Under the pieces are notes generated by a model that worked only from the letters and a program-made list of their open reading frames with translations, ran no database searches and was not told the DNA's origin. Positions 48,301 to 62,565 of a stretch of 64,000 nucleotides of DNA are shown here, piece by piece. The stretch is from Pholis gunnellus (lineage: Eukaryota > Chordata > Actinopteri > Perciformes > Pholidae). Every line of letters begins with the position of its first letter. Positions within the stretch are counted from its first letter, which is position 1. Both the position numbers and the translations under genes were made by a program. The stretch is taken from contig OU342822.1 in assembly GCA_910591455.2 (NCBI GenBank), positions 10,397,016-10,461,015 on the forward strand, in the 5' to 3' direction.

Positions 48301-50919
48301 CGCTGCATTCAAGTGCTGCCGGAAATGGCGCAATAGACACAAAGGGAAGATTAAAGGAATTCTTAGCGATTAATCTATTTTAATGACCGAAGTATGCATG
48401 CACAAGTGTAGATTAAGCAAATCAATCACTCTGATTGATAATAATCAAGAGTCAATTTCTTCAAATGCCATAATGGTACACAAACAATTATTTTAATTTG
48501 CTAATTTGACCTTTTAATGCTTCATTTGATCTACCGTTGAGCCCCAGCTTAGTTGTATAAAAATATACAATGTTTGATAAAGTTCATAAAATAAAGCAAA
48601 GCCATGTGAAAGAAATGAATGATGGTTTTAAAAAACTAGAGGAACTAAACTTGTCCATATTGCTAGTTCAATAAAAAGAAAACAATAGCCTATTACTATT
48701 TAGCCAGTAGCCTATTTGTGACTTCAATATATAAGTAAATATCAAAATAACAAATAGCTGAGGTATAAAGTTAATTCTTGACTTGAATGCAAACTGCATG
48801 CAACAGTGCATACATTGTAAGGACAGCTGCAGTATGTACTACAAGTAAAAATAAAAAGTATGTGATTTGGAATGGAGTATAAGTTTATACCTGATGTGAG
48901 AAACTGCAGTAAATGCCATCTATTTACTTCTGCAGTCTCATTACACTGGCAGGAGTTCTATTAAATGTTCTTGCAATGAAAATGCTATGTGTACCATGGT
49001 TTGTTTTTTCATTAGATCTACTTAAATGCTAGTTTTTATTTCCAAGATCAATAAAAGAGGAGTTTAGGAGGGGATCTCAAAAGAAGTATGATAGGCATCA
49101 TGTATAAACAGCAGGGGGCGTCAAAGACCGGATAGACGATCTAGGATAAGAAAGTGGGCCCACAGTCATTTCTCCCCTCTGTGGCCTCACATTGCTTGAA
49201 ATTAGAACATGCACTCCCTTTTCCTCTAGGATGCCCATGTGCGTATGATGCCAATTTTAGGCTTTTCAAAACCTATATAAAATATAAAATATAAATAAAA
49301 TATGAAATACAATATATTACTACAAAATGATATAAAATAAAAGAATACATCTTTGTCAAGCATGTGTGCACATACATTGCATTCTGTGCAAACTTCATCT
49401 AATCCACTAATCCACACCACATGTACATTCACAACAGAGTTAATCTCCCATCTGACACAATGTCAACTCATGATGCAAAGTTCTTATTTTTTTCCTCGAT
49501 TGATCATCAGCTGTATTAAAGATCAATAATTGGTTATTCATAACAAATTAATGAAATACAAGAGTTGTTTTGTAGCGGATTTAGTAATGCATCTCAATGC
49601 TTCAAAGGCAGCGGCTTGTGTTTGATTTAATACGAGTTTTAAAATCTTATGACCTTAGTTAAGAATGCCATTCATTTAGTGCTGGCTGTCCTCTTTTGCT
49701 ATAAACAGCTGTTGGAAAATCTGAAATGAAGCCAGCCCTGGTCCATCTTTTACACAGCCTCTGTCATCACTCCAGTCTAATTTAATTTAAACATTTAAGA
49801 AAAATATACCCTACAACTTTGACTAATACAGCTTTTACCACTCGTCCTATAATGTTCTGTTCGTGACACTTTGGCTTTTTTCTCCATCTGCTTTCACTAC
49901 TACTCATTTTACTGTTATGCTGACATCAGCTATATTGACAACTATTAACCTGCAAACAGGTGATTGTGGGAACTTACTGGCAATTACAATACAAAGTATA
50001 ACAGATAACATCAAGGCATTGTCTGATCTGTGACTTTGTGAAGCGTCTCATCTCTCCTCTCACTGCGGACACAAGTAAAGCCACTTTACATGTATCTATC
50101 ATAACTCTGTTCAAGTGCTTCTATGAATGGAAAGACCTGGGGCTGTTTTCAGACTACTGTAGATTTCCTCTGTGTCACATAGAACTAGGATGTCATTTTA
50201 AAGAAGATACCTGGGAATTGGACTTGTTTAAGAGCTGGATCATTTTTCTACAGCAGGACAGTGGCTAACTTTATATATATATATCTTCTTCATCCTCAAC
50301 ATTAATTATTTTTCTATATTTCTTATTAACAACTTTAAAAATGTGTGCTTGAGATTCAGCCTCTGGGGGCCAGAAATATTTTTCAAATACAAATTTCACG
50401 GCATTGTGGTCTGTAGATTTCTGGACGAAGCAAAAAAAGAGACCCAATGACATTAGTGGGCAGTCGATACCAAAAGTATTGATACTACTAATACTAAGAA
50501 TTGTGTTGAGTATTCATGCTAGTGTCAATAGGGTTCATACTCAAAAATGACATCATGTTCTGGACACAATAATGCTTTTCTTCGTGCACTCTTTGCGGTA
50601 AACATTTTTTTATTCACCATTAAAAACTGTTTTGTGTTTACATGTATTTGTGATGGCGAGAGAATAAAGAAATGCATACTGTTTGGCAAATCATTTGGCG
50701 GTAATGAAAGTGTAATCAGACGTATATTTATGATGCATTAACCTCTAAAACCATGACAGGGTTCTCTACCTTAGAAATTGTAGTCGCTTATAATACAAAT
50801 TGTCAGTATGTATACTTTTGTGGTTTCGTCCACCTGCCATAAAAGGTTCAGCTACTCAAAGCGAGAGTAGCTATTTATTAAAATGCATGTACTGCAGGAT
50901 TTAATGCAAAACATCATCT

Positions 50920-51260
50920 TCAGCGAGCCTTTAATTCTTTAAACGTGCCCTTGAAGAATCACAACATCTGTGGCAGCCATGAAAAAAATATGAGTGCCCG
51001 GGAGCATTACCATTTCATGCTGAATGGCCCGGAAACATTTGATTGACAGCCAACCTCCAGTGGCGTGAGGTTGGACCTGCGGGAGGGAAAGGTGGCGGGG
51101 CAGCACTTTATATGTACACGCAGCTCATCTGAGGCTACTGAAATGTCACATGGCAGGGTCTGTTGAGCAGACTGAGGCAGGTCACAGCTTAAAAGCTTCA
51201 TGTGAGAACTGTTCACCTCCCTGACCGCGTAATTATTCAGCATCACCGCTGAGCAATGCT
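50920..51260. promoter_or_regulatory. Candidate conserved non-coding block
   Basis: CGAGCCTTTAATTCTTTAAACG, GGGAGCATTACCATTTCATG and a short exact inverted repeat CCAACCTC/GAGGTTGG at 51050-51074. A 121-codon minus-strand frame over it resembles no protein I know. Confidence 0.3.
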
Positions 51261-52058
51261 CACCTGCGCATACTTTGTTGATATCACTGGAAAACCTGTG
51301 ACATCGTGCTGTTGTATAACATGTGCATCTGCTCTGTCCAGAGCAAATGCAGGACTCTTCACCTGAGGACAAATGAAAGCAAATGTGTTCACTGACAGGC
51401 TTTACATAATCTGATATAATCTATTTACCTTTAATTACATGTGAGAATGTTTAGATCTTTTTTCTTTGCTGTAAAAATGTTCTGATATATGACTAAGAAA
51501 GCTGAGTCACAGAGTTATTTTGATTCTTGCAATCCAAAACTGCTTTAGATATCTTCCAAATATGAACAATGCAACTAAAATCACATGTATTGATATATAA
51601 AAAAATAATATGAGAGTTGATTGTTTTATGTAGTTAAATTGTAAAAGGTGGTGAAAACATTCAAATGTCAAATTCTCCTTAAACTGTGGAGATGAATAAT
51701 TACAATGGCTTATTTACATGTTTCCATTCAGTCATCCATTAATTGACCTCAAATTTACATCTCAATCAAAGTTGCAACTGAAACCATGTAGATGATCCAT
51801 TGAAAAGGCATGTTTACTAATGTGCATGTGAAGGTCACATGATCAGCTCCTCTATAACCCGCAGAGTCAGTTGAACAGCCTGCAGACTAAAACACTGAAG
51901 ACATAAAGTAACAACAAAAACGACCACCTGGGCTCACATGGACTTATTGTTCTTTGGTCAATGCAAGTTGAAATTAACGCGCAGCGACAAATCGCAGAGT
52001 TTTACATATTTAGTTTTATAATGTTTGAAGCACAAATGAGAACCCACTCATTTGTCTC

Positions 52059-52089
52059 ACACACACACGCACACACACACACACACACA
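52059..52089. repeat. (AC)n microsatellite
   Basis: AC units with one GC interruption. Confidence 0.95.
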
Positions 52090-54429
52090 AACAACAACAA
52101 AAGTAAAAAATAATAATGATTTGAAAAAGTAATTTGCATATTTTCCTAAAGAGGAGAAGATCTTTTGTTTCATATACAGAAAGTAAATGAGATTGTTTTG
52201 TCTATTTTGCTCGATGGAAAATCCTTACTGTCTCATTACAGAACATGATATGGAGATTAATACATGATTCAACCATAACTTTAACAATATGTTAAAAAGT
52301 TGTGCTTCAAATTGGAGAACAACTGGCATTACAAGAGATTTCATTCTTATTATCCCCAAATCATATTTTCATCATTATAATTTATCTGACACTTCTGTTG
52401 AGCCTCTGCACTAACTGTGTTGACTGTGTCTACTATTGCATGAACTATTAATACCAGAATAGAATAAACAACACCATGAACTCTGGAGACACAAGACTTG
52501 CGGGCAGAGCTATTGTTGGAACATCATTCTTACCATTTTGCAAAATCTTACGTGCATGAGAAAGGACAGACGAATAGGCCAGGAGTTAATTCCGGAATGA
52601 AAGTCAAATTACGTCTGCAAATCTGTAACTAAACTATATAGAAAACTCACAGTTTTCAGTTGATTGACATATTATTCACCATTGTTCCATGACAGATCAG
52701 GGCTCGCAGCAACACGAGTGAGGTCAGGAGCTGGAAACCATATTTTGCCACAGTAACACAAGGACAGATTCTCCTTGTGTGAGGGTGAGATATAACTATG
52801 ACTGCTGGACTGTAGATCTGCCGCCCGAAACCAAGATCTGTTAGATTTGAATGCTGGTTTATTGACATGCAATAATGGAAAGCTTCTTTTATTTGTAACG
52901 ACACCAAATCCTGAACAGAATTAAAAGAAAAATACAACTATCAAATGAGAATCATTGCAGGCAAAGCATTACAATCAGACTCTATGGAAAGAAAACAAGT
53001 TAAATAGCTTAACAGCATGTTCTCATTCAGCATCCACACAACCTGCAGGCTGCAACCTTATATTTTACACTGCAACTTTACTGTTGGCTTTGCAAAACGT
53101 TAATTAAAAGAATTTTGATATGCTGTGTATTGTAAAATATGACAAAATCTCTGACGCAGACACGCCTGACCTGCGACCCGCTGTCTCCCCTGTCCACTCG
53201 TCTTCTCTGTATTATCCACTGTATCAGCAACACACCAGGACAGTAACTGTCGCTGTCGTGATTATGCATCAGCCGCTGTGGGCTGTCGTTGGTTACGCAA
53301 TCGCTCTCCAGCGGTGCTCAATGTTCTAGCAGCCAGAACCTGCCCTCTTAATTCCCTGCATGGTGAGAAGAGGCTTTGGAGGAATCATTAAGTAGTTTTT
53401 CCCTTTGAGATTTTTAAGTAGAGGAGGACTAAAATGGATAGAATTCTTGAGACAGAAAAAAAAACCTACCTGGAGATTACCCATTTGTTATTCACTTTTC
53501 TTTCACATTGAGCCCACTCAAAAGTAATGTTAAGACCTCAGAAGGGTGGTTATAGTTGGGGAACAGAGAGTAGGGTCATTTTCTTTGCGGAAGTGAGGGT
53601 TTGACTGTTCTGGGAGAGCATGTCAAAGTATTTAATATCTTTTATTCCCCATTTTCAAATTTTCTTTCATTTTTCCCTTGGGAGATTTTCTTAAAAAAAA
53701 AAGATCAAAATCGTTACATATACATTATGGCTTTTATGTCTGCTAGTTCTGCACATTTTCAATCCATGGGTGATTTAAAATCCCACATTTTATGGTCCTT
53801 AACTGAACTGCAAACAAGATACTTAAAGGTAATATCATCTTGCACATAAACACATTCTCTTATGAATAAAACAAGAGCTTACCAACAGCAGTGATCTCTT
53901 CTCTCAAACATTAAGTGTGGCTGGAATATTTTGTGAACATGTTCATGTTTCACATTAATGTTCCGTTAAGATGTGAAATGTTAAAATTGGGTACATCATT
54001 TAAATGCTTTTAAATCCTCTTTTAGTTATCTATTGATAAAGGAGTTGTACCAACTCTCAAGTGATGGTCCAAATAAATATAATTAAGGTTGGGGTGAGTC
54101 TTGCTTTAAAAAAAGTTAAACATAAGCTCTTCCCAGCTAAATCATTTCCATATTTTTCTTTTGTAATTTACTGTGAATAGTTTATTTGTTTATTTTTAAA
54201 TCATTTTAGTCTCTATTTAGTTGTGGTGGGACTGTGACTGTAAATTTGCTGTTGAGCTAATTTAATAATTACATTTACATTTTAAAATCATTGTTGATTC
54301 ATATACATTTCCCTCCTAAATAAACAGCACGATTAGAAGAAATCTCTTTGCCAATGTCTTGTTTTGAGGGATGAGTGTGATTCTTAAAATTGATATGAGA
54401 AGTGTTTTATTTTCCACTGCTACTTCCTT

Positions 54430-54860
54430 ATTATAGGACGCTTCATTAGGGCTATTTTGAGATCTTTGCTAAAGTGCTCGAGACTCTGACTCTCCATTAT
54501 TTCGGCGTATGGGTTATTAATGGAGCCTTTATTATATCAACACTACTCTGTAAGTGGTTTTGTTCTTTGAGAAATATTGTTTTGGTAAGATAATTGTGAT
54601 TGTGAGTACAAAAACAAGATGATTATCAATAGTGTTAATTCCATCACTAATCCATCAACAATACATTGTGCAGAATGTCTCTTTGCTTTTTGTGTATGGA
54701 TTTCACAACAGTCACTTCAGCTCATATCTCATATCTGATTATCTCACCGTCGAGGAGCTTCGCGACATTACCAGGGTGTGCGGCGGTACGGAGAGCCTGG
54801 CAAATTTTCCGGCAGATCTTCTTGGAGGACACCTAATCACAAGTGACACAGGAGCAGCAC
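54430..54860. promoter_or_regulatory. Candidate conserved non-coding block
   Basis: TTCATTAGGGCTATTTTGAG, GGGTTATTAATGGAGCC, CATATCTGATTATCTCACCG and GAGCTTCGCGACATTACC. Complex sequence between slc35f6 and kcnk3, with no coding match. Confidence 0.3.
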
Positions 54861-56740
54861 TGCAGATTTGATGTTAATCCATGCTGAAGTCAGAAACATT
54901 TCCAAGGCTCTCAGCGGTTCTTTCTAGATAAAAGGGCACAATTGAAATTGTGCCATGACGGCTGCGATGTGATACCTATTTCAATCATTTACACACACCT
55001 TAGGCTCGGAGTAAGGAGTCAGAAACCTGGACTATATGCTTCAAAGTAATTTAATGTCAAGCTTTGAGATCCGCCACAACACACAGCAGTTTGTACTGTA
55101 TTTGTTGCTCGACTTGCATTGGATATAAACTGGTTCTCTTTCAATATGCATGTTACAATATAAGGTGTTGATACGGCCTAAGGATGCACACCTTTGCTTC
55201 TTAAATATGTACGCACATTATAGTAATGAGACATGTGGCATGGTTTTTAGAAAAAAAAGAATGAAACACAAACCTTTTCGGCAGTCAAAGCAGAGTTGAG
55301 CCTACAGGCTTGACATCATATGATAGAGTCTTCCTGAAGCTCTGACTACTCATGATGGTGTTGCTTTTTTAGTTCGAACTCAATGCACTGCGACGTTGGG
55401 GAAAGAAAAAGTCTCTGAAGGAATAGGTAGGAAGAACATTAAACATATTACAGTAAGATGTATGAGTAGAAAGAAATGATGTAAATCGATGATGTAAACG
55501 ATAGTGAACAACTTCAATTCTTTAAAGTCTTCCTCAACAGCTTCAATCCTGAATGGAAATACTCAATGTTTGAAGGACTGTTAGGCCTTTGAACTACTCT
55601 GCAGATTGTGTTACTGCAGAACAGGCAGGTTTTGTGATGCCCGATGGCTGTGATGCTCTCTTTTGATTGTCCCTCTGCAGTGCAGCTCTATCAAATCAAC
55701 CTGGCAAACCTCCACATTAGTGGCGTATTGCTTCTGATCAGAAACAGACCCTCTGATGATCCAACAGCAGATGAGCAACGGTTTCACATGAAGACCTGTA
55801 CGTGTATTTTTCCACAGCTTTTTCTTCACCAGGTTTGGTCTGCCGAGGCAAAGGATGTCTCACATGGCAGGATATTTACAGACGGAAAAACACTGTTTAT
55901 CATATAAATAAAAGACTATTGAATGAGGAGAACAGAGAGCAGCAGCACACGCACACCTTTAACCGTTTAACTGGTTGTTCCCTGGTGTGTAGCGACACAC
56001 GTTTAGTCTTTGAACAAATTTTAATAATTTGCAGTTGCATTCATATTTCAAGACTTTCCAGGACTGCCTCATTGACAATGTAAGGAGATGTTGCAGAAAT
56101 TGAGAATATTACTACATCAAGAAGAGAAGTTTTGGCCTTTGACCCATTCAAACAAAGCCTTGTCACCGGTTGTCATCCAGTTATTCACAAAAGACAAATA
56201 AAATAGCTGCAGAAACAAAATTTTGAGTGGAGCAGAAATACGTTCTTTCTGCTTTCCTAATCTATTTTATCATCTGTTGTTTCGAGACTCCCAAAGGTTG
56301 GGACCACTTTCAACTTCGTTCATTTTTTAAGGTCAATCAGAGGGATTTTAAATTATCTTCTGGCTCAGGGAAAGTGACACAAATAATCTAAACAAAAATT
56401 GTACCATGCATTTTCTGGACCAACTTCAGAAAATGCAACTCCTTCTAAATGAAATCATCTTCCGCGCAATGGTAGCTGCTTCATGTTGGTCACAGACTGG
56501 AGATCATCGGTCTCACAGCTTTACAGTTCCCCTGCAGCACATCAGGGATTGCAGTGAAATCAGTCACATGGCTCCTGGTCTGATCCTGAATGATGTCGCT
56601 AGTGTTCCCGTTTGTTCTCGTATGAGCTGACGGCATCAACTGATCAGAGGAACATCTCGCCAAGTGCCAACAGCCTGTTTGGCCACAAAGCTGGGTTCAT
56701 GTCTGAAGCCATGTAAGCAGAATAATTACAGAGGAGATGG

Positions 56741-56780
56741 GAGGAGGTGGTGGTGGTGGTGGTGGGGGGAGGAGGAGGAG
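56741..56780. repeat. GGT/GGA-rich simple repeat
   Basis: GGT units, a run of six G, then GGA units. Confidence 0.85.
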
Positions 56781-59487
56781 TCGTGCCTGCAGAGCCGGAG
56801 GTCACAGTTATGTAACACCACTAATGTCAGACCATCACATAAGACCCTCTCCAGCATCCCTGTTGCTGGATGCCATTTTCGCTTTACAGTTAGTTAAAAA
56901 TAATGACAGTACAGACGATCTGAAACGTGGAAGCCAGATGCCTCGAACCAACGTGTCCAGTTGATTCAGGTGTAAAATGAAGATGGAACAAGGTCAGTCT
57001 GTTCTGACTGAAATGTGTGTCATTAAATCATATCTATCATCTGTGTAGCGCTTATTTCTGATTGATTTGTACAGCACATACAAAGCATCTGCATGTGGAT
57101 TCCCCCTGTGATTGCTCTCACATTTCACAAATAGCACAACAATAGCAAGAAACCAGAGTTAAATAGAAGAGAAAGATCCATTATGACAAACATCCCAACA
57201 TTTCATCTGGTGACAGGGAGAGAAAAGCTCCAGGTGTTACCTGGAGAAAATGAAAGTTTTTTCTCTAGTCTTGGTCTGTTATTGACAAACAAACAAAAAT
57301 ATCTATTATATCATTCAAATTGTCATTATATATTTTAGTTGCAATGGATTTGGTTGATTAACTACTTTATTAAGGGCACATTATCACTCAATTATTGGAT
57401 TTCATTCTCAGAAATCATGTTTTGGAAACACTGATTATTGTCTTGGTCCAGTAAAGCCATCTGACCTAAATAGATTTCAAATTCAAAGATAAAAAAAAAA
57501 CAACCTATAGATCAGAGTGAAGGGGCGTTTTGGCTTCATCTCTTTCTGTTGAGAAAGTAAATGTTCAGTGAGATCGCAGCAACTACTGTTTAGAACTGAT
57601 ATTAGGAACAGAAAATATTAATGTCATGATTTCACAAGAAGCAAAAAGACACGATTGTGTTCAATGTGTCATTTTGGATTTAGATTTATTTACATCATTA
57701 TTATTTCCTTTGCTTGACATGAGACATCTGTCTGAGCTTGATGTCAGCAGACAGTTAAATGGGAATGCTGAACAGTAAAGCCAACCCTTCTATCACAACT
57801 AAACAGAGTAAACCGCTCATGTAAATTAGGAAAAGTATTTTCTCTTTAGCTTGGAGTTAGATGAGACGACTGATACCACTCTCACGCCTGTACTGTAAAT
57901 ATGAAGCTACGGCAACCAGACGGTAAGTATGGAATTTCATCAAGCTGCTGTTGCAAAGGTCAAGGGTGAATCTTCAAACTAAATAAACAAATAAAAATAT
58001 AAAATGTAAATCGGGAACTGGTTTATGCTCTGGGGAAGATCTGTGGCCCGAAACATGTTGGCAATGGTTTTTCAATAAGATGAAGCTCTAATGGCGTTGA
58101 CAGCTTTGATAGTGAGTCTCTCTTTTCCTCTTTACGAACTAGTTTACGCAACATCTCAAAAATGCAGTAATGTTTATGTGACACAAGAGAATTGCAAGAA
58201 AAACCTTCCTGCCAATGAGAAATGATAAAATGTACGAAGGAAAAAAATTCCCATTTTACAGATTGGGACTGGGCCTGTGGTGTTTATGTTTGTGTGGCAA
58301 CAATTAGTGTGCGATTTACAGAAAGTGTTTCTTTGCTGTCAATCTCAACAAAGCAAATAGCGATGGTTTAAACATCATTTTGACATATCGGTTGGTAATG
58401 CCCACCATCTTACTTTCTTCGGGAGAGATGGTTTTCTGCACAGAGAAAGACATTTCCTCTCTGCGTGATTAACAACAGGGAGTGGAGCAGGCCATTAATG
58501 GCATCCCCTCGTGAGATAAAGGTCCTGGCAGTATTTTCATTTTCCTGTGAAAAATGATTTGGCTTAATGCAATGCAATGGGATTGAGGTGGGTCAGGAAC
58601 TGAATAGTGGACATTCAGAGGTCGAGGCTCTGGAAAGATTAGAAACCCATCATCCACTAAACAAACACCGCCATCCTCTCCACTTTCATTCATTCCTGCA
58701 TGTGAATATGCTCTGCTGACTCTGAAAAGGACTCATCCAGAGATTATTCTGTGAAATAATGACTGCGTGTTCCACAAGTTGCCAATCTCGGGAGACAAAA
58801 GAGTGATAGGAAAAGCTTGAAGGAAAAAAAGGAGGAGGTGGCCGAGTGTTTGCAAATGTTGAAGAAAGAATGATGACAGAGAATTCACACATTTTCAGGC
58901 ATAGATGTTTTTTGAGGAGTAGTGTTTTCTTTCCTGTCAGCCACCTTTTAACCTTCTTGTTAAATTACACTTGAGTGGCTTCTTCCCTCAAAATCAATTC
59001 CTTGACTTGACAGCATGCTCAGTACTCACTGTTCTACTCTATAAAGGCAAAGCTGGTTTCTTAGTGAAATGGCTTTTTAGCAGCCATTCTGTTGCAGAGA
59101 CTGCTCTATTTACTATAATTAATTGATTTTTTCAGCTTATATGTCCCCTCTAAGAATCTTTACTTTTATCTGAAATGCCCTATATAAGAAGACAGGCAGT
59201 ATGTACATATGTATTTGCAATTCATATTAATGCCATCAAATGGTATATAAGCAGGACTGTGATAGAAAATGTCTTCAGTATATTTTGTAATGCTTGGCTG
59301 ACCAAGCATGAGGTACTGCGGCCTGTCAGATGTCATTTGTGTCCTCAAACTCATAGATTCATGCATTTTCTGTAGTTTGCTCATATTACACAGCTCTACA
59401 GACGTAGCTCATCAGTGTCTTTTAAAGAAGACTGAGAATGACATCTTCGGATGTTTGGATGGCGCTACAAAACTTGGATAAATAGTG

Positions 59488-59772
59488 CAGGACCGAAACA
59501 CTGAAACAATTAGAGATTGAATTAACAAAACCATCAAAAACATGCATCATGATGTTCTCAGTATCGTTTTGGAGAATTTGGTAAAGGAGAAGCTTCCATT
59601 GAAGTGCACAAAAAATACCCATTGAGAGATGTTGTAACTGTTTCTTTTGTCCACTAGAATGTTATGATGATTATCATGGTTATTTGGTGGCTATCAAAAA
59701 GGAGACATGGCTGCACTGGAGGACTTTGAACTCTTAACCTTAGTATTTCCAAAAATCTTGGGTACAGTCCTG
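59488..59772. mobile_element. hAT-like miniature element, diverged copy
   Basis: Starts CAGGACCGAAACACTG (compare CAGAGCCGAAACC at 28385) and ends GAACTCTTAACCTTAGTATT, then ACAGTCCTG, matching the family's right end with changes. No target duplication seen. Confidence 0.4.
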
Positions 59773-61309
59773 CTTATGACACCCCATAAAAGAAAAATGC
59801 CATACAGCAAAATGCCGCCACATGATAACATAACCTTTCTTTGCAACTTCCTGATATTTTAAAATGAACGTTAACACTGACTGGTCTTTAAAAGGTGGGG
59901 CATTATTTTAGCAAGATATGTACAGTATTTGGATGTGGTATCATGACATTTAAATCCCCCAAAGTCTAAGCTCCTCAATCTGAAAAGATTTCTTCTAATT
60001 CTTCAAACTTCTTGTTTCAATTAAATAATTGTCTTTTTATTCAATACATTATGTTGCCAAACCGCACTCAGATTCAGGTTTGGAGCATCCAGGAGTGTCT
60101 TTTTAGTCATACTGTAGGTTCACGCTTTGGGTAAGAATTTGTGCAGAACGAAACATGTAACAACATTTTATTAGATTTGACTGAAGAAACTGGGATAAAC
60201 AATTGCTGTTCATCTGCATAATACTGGTAATTGAAAACCTGATGCATAATATTGCTGGCGAGATGGAGAATACACTGTAGGCCTATGAAGAAAATGGAAT
60301 TGGGCCAGAAATGTTTCCCTGATGAACTCTATCATCCAAAATAAGAGCCTGCAAAACATAATCCCAGAATGTTGGTCCTTCAAGACATGAACAAACCTAA
60401 TCTCAGGTCATTGATTACCGTATATGTCAAACATCTATGTTGTTGTTAATTGTTAAGTGTGTTACGCCTTCTTATATGTGTGCTGGTGTCGTATTAAATC
60501 AGAACGACAGATGATGTGAAGATGAAGATGAGCTGTAGAGCATGTCAGGCCTTATGTCAGGGCTCGCTTGGTGAAGGATGAAAGGTAAGGACATCGAGAT
60601 CTCAGCTGATCGTTTCTCCTTGTAAGTGGAGTGGAAGAGTTCATGGTTTGGTTATGTAACGTGGCACCAAAGCCTCGCTGAAAAGTTAGTCATGATAAAA
60701 GCAGCGATGAGCAAGTTTTGCTGCAACTGTGTCCGAACAGACCATAGCCACATGGTAGGTGTGTGCTGTACTTCATTTGACAAGATGGATTTCCCTAAAA
60801 TGTTATGTTTCAGTATACACCACATGTTTTATAAAATAAAAAGCAACTTCCTGAGCACAAAACCAATCTTGAGTGAAAACAGGAAGTAGAAACAGAAACA
60901 GAAACATGTCCGGCAAAATAAAACAAGGCACAAGATCAGTGAAAAACAATAATATTAGCAAAATTATGACTCCTTCGACATAAACAGGACCAACAATGTT
61001 TTCTGAAAGATGAATGCTGGCTCTGTATGGTTGTTGATAGCATCTCTGTTTGTCCAGTACTTATTCCCTGGTGGTACAAAGGGCTGAGATGGCCCAGTTC
61101 ACCTGCAATATGTACAGCATTGAATGTTGAATGTATATAGAATGACACAGGCTACACTGTAAACAGCTGTCTTTAATACTGTCTGCTCTGGAAACTGAGC
61201 ACAACTGAGTCCCACCCACAGCGGAGGGGAAAACTATTCAGCGCTCTTCATTGACTTTGTGGTGAAGGTGCCTCCTTGTCTCTTTAGTCAGCTAGAAAAC
61301 CACAGAAAA

Positions 61310-61460
61310 ATGCCTAAAAGCTGCTATGTGGTGAGATGCAGGGTGAAGAACCCAGAACTGAGTGTTGATAAGCTGCCGAACTGAAAAACTGAGGATGAAG
61401 CAGGAAGACGGGTAAAACTGTGATCCTAACACTTGTTACGTGTGCAACAAGCATTTAGCC
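61310..61460 (+). pseudogene. Second THAP-domain remnant, broken
   Basis: An ATG at 61310 opens MPKSCYVVRCRVKNPEL, with C-x4-C and the NPEL block of THAP N-termini, and then LPN followed by an in-frame TGA. After about 40 bases with further stops, the frame reads DPNTCYVCNKHLA (61422-61460), resembling the closing C-x2-H of a THAP domain. The middle of the domain is largely deleted. I read it as a decayed transposon-type THAP segment, unrelated in detail to the one at 12.4 kb. Confidence 0.5.
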
Positions 61461-62449
61461 AAATGTCATTCTAGTGAATTATTCTGGTGTCCCCTGAATT
61501 TTTATGTTGTTTTCAGTAGGAGTTGACTCTATTTGAACACTCATTGCAGTAGATTTCTCAACAAAGTAAATGATTAACAGCCATATTCATTACACCTTTA
61601 GTAAGCCTTGATGAGGAGTTAACACTGATGATATCACATAACAATGGGCAAAATAAAAAAAGAATGACAAGATAACAGTTATTAGATCAGTTGACACTCA
61701 AATGAATAAACAGTTGTTTTAATTTAAATAATATTTTATTATGACTGAACAAAAAAAACACATGGTAAATGTATAGCCACACAAAGAGCCAACTGCAGTC
61801 CTTCTTTCAGTTCATGAGGGATGAACCACAATAACAATGTTGATAAGACTGTTCCAGTAGACAAAGAAAAGCTGAAAATGTGACTGAAATGAATGTGATA
61901 TGACTAAAATATTGAGAAATTGTAAAGTAAAACTACATAAAAAAAGACAGAAATAATAATCATGATTATGCAAGAAAAGACAAAACGAAACACTGCATAA
62001 AGACCTCATTTGGCTGAATCAAGTTTGTTTAGGTGGGCTGGAGCAAAGACCCCCTAAGTGCATGAGGTGCAAACTTTTACAAGTGAGATTAGCTTTTATT
62101 CTCAATCATTAATAACACAAGAGTATCGAGTCAAACATTGCAGACTGATAACACAAGAAATAATGAATTAGGGCGTATCATTCTCATAACAAAACATAAT
62201 GTGATTCCATTAAATAAAAAAATAAAATAGTGCGCTGAATGCCCAAAAGCATATACAACTGTCTTCTAAGGTGCAGCAGTGAATAACATATCTCGACTTT
62301 GCACAAAGTGAGCTTACATGCTCTAAGATAAACTATCAGAATATAGTTGTGCTATATGAAAACATATGACGAGCAACAAGTACATTAAATAGTTTGATGT
62401 GCAGGAAGAAACTATGAAAAACCAATTCATAGTGATGAGGTCTGAAAGG

Positions 62450-62565
62450 GTCGGCAGGGAGGCCTAAGTGGTTAGAGACATTGTCACAGGTTTGATTCCC
62501 ACGACAGCTACAAGTGTCCAAACCTTCAGCAAGACATTTAAGCCAAACATGCTCGATCACCCTCC
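62450..62565 (+). mobile_element. tRNA-derived SINE-like fragment
   Basis: A-box-like GGCCTAAGTGGTTAGAG (about 62461-62477), B-box-like GGTTTGATTCC (62489-62499), then CCTTCAGCAAGACATTTAAG, parallel to the tails of the elements at 15.3 and 33.3 kb. The head is shorter than a tRNA. Confidence 0.45.

Larger units (their letters stand above)
48301..61309. other. slc35f6 to kcnk3 intergenic interval
   Basis: No exon seen. It holds an AC microsatellite (52.06 kb), a GGT/GGA tract (56.74 kb), a diverged hAT-like element (59.49 kb) and complex blocks near 51 and 54.5 kb. The rest is AT-rich with nothing recognisable. Confidence 0.5.

Noticed and set aside
51007..51372. 121-codon Cys-rich minus-strand open frame
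   Set aside because: No Cys spacing of any family I know; composition follows a complex non-coding block.
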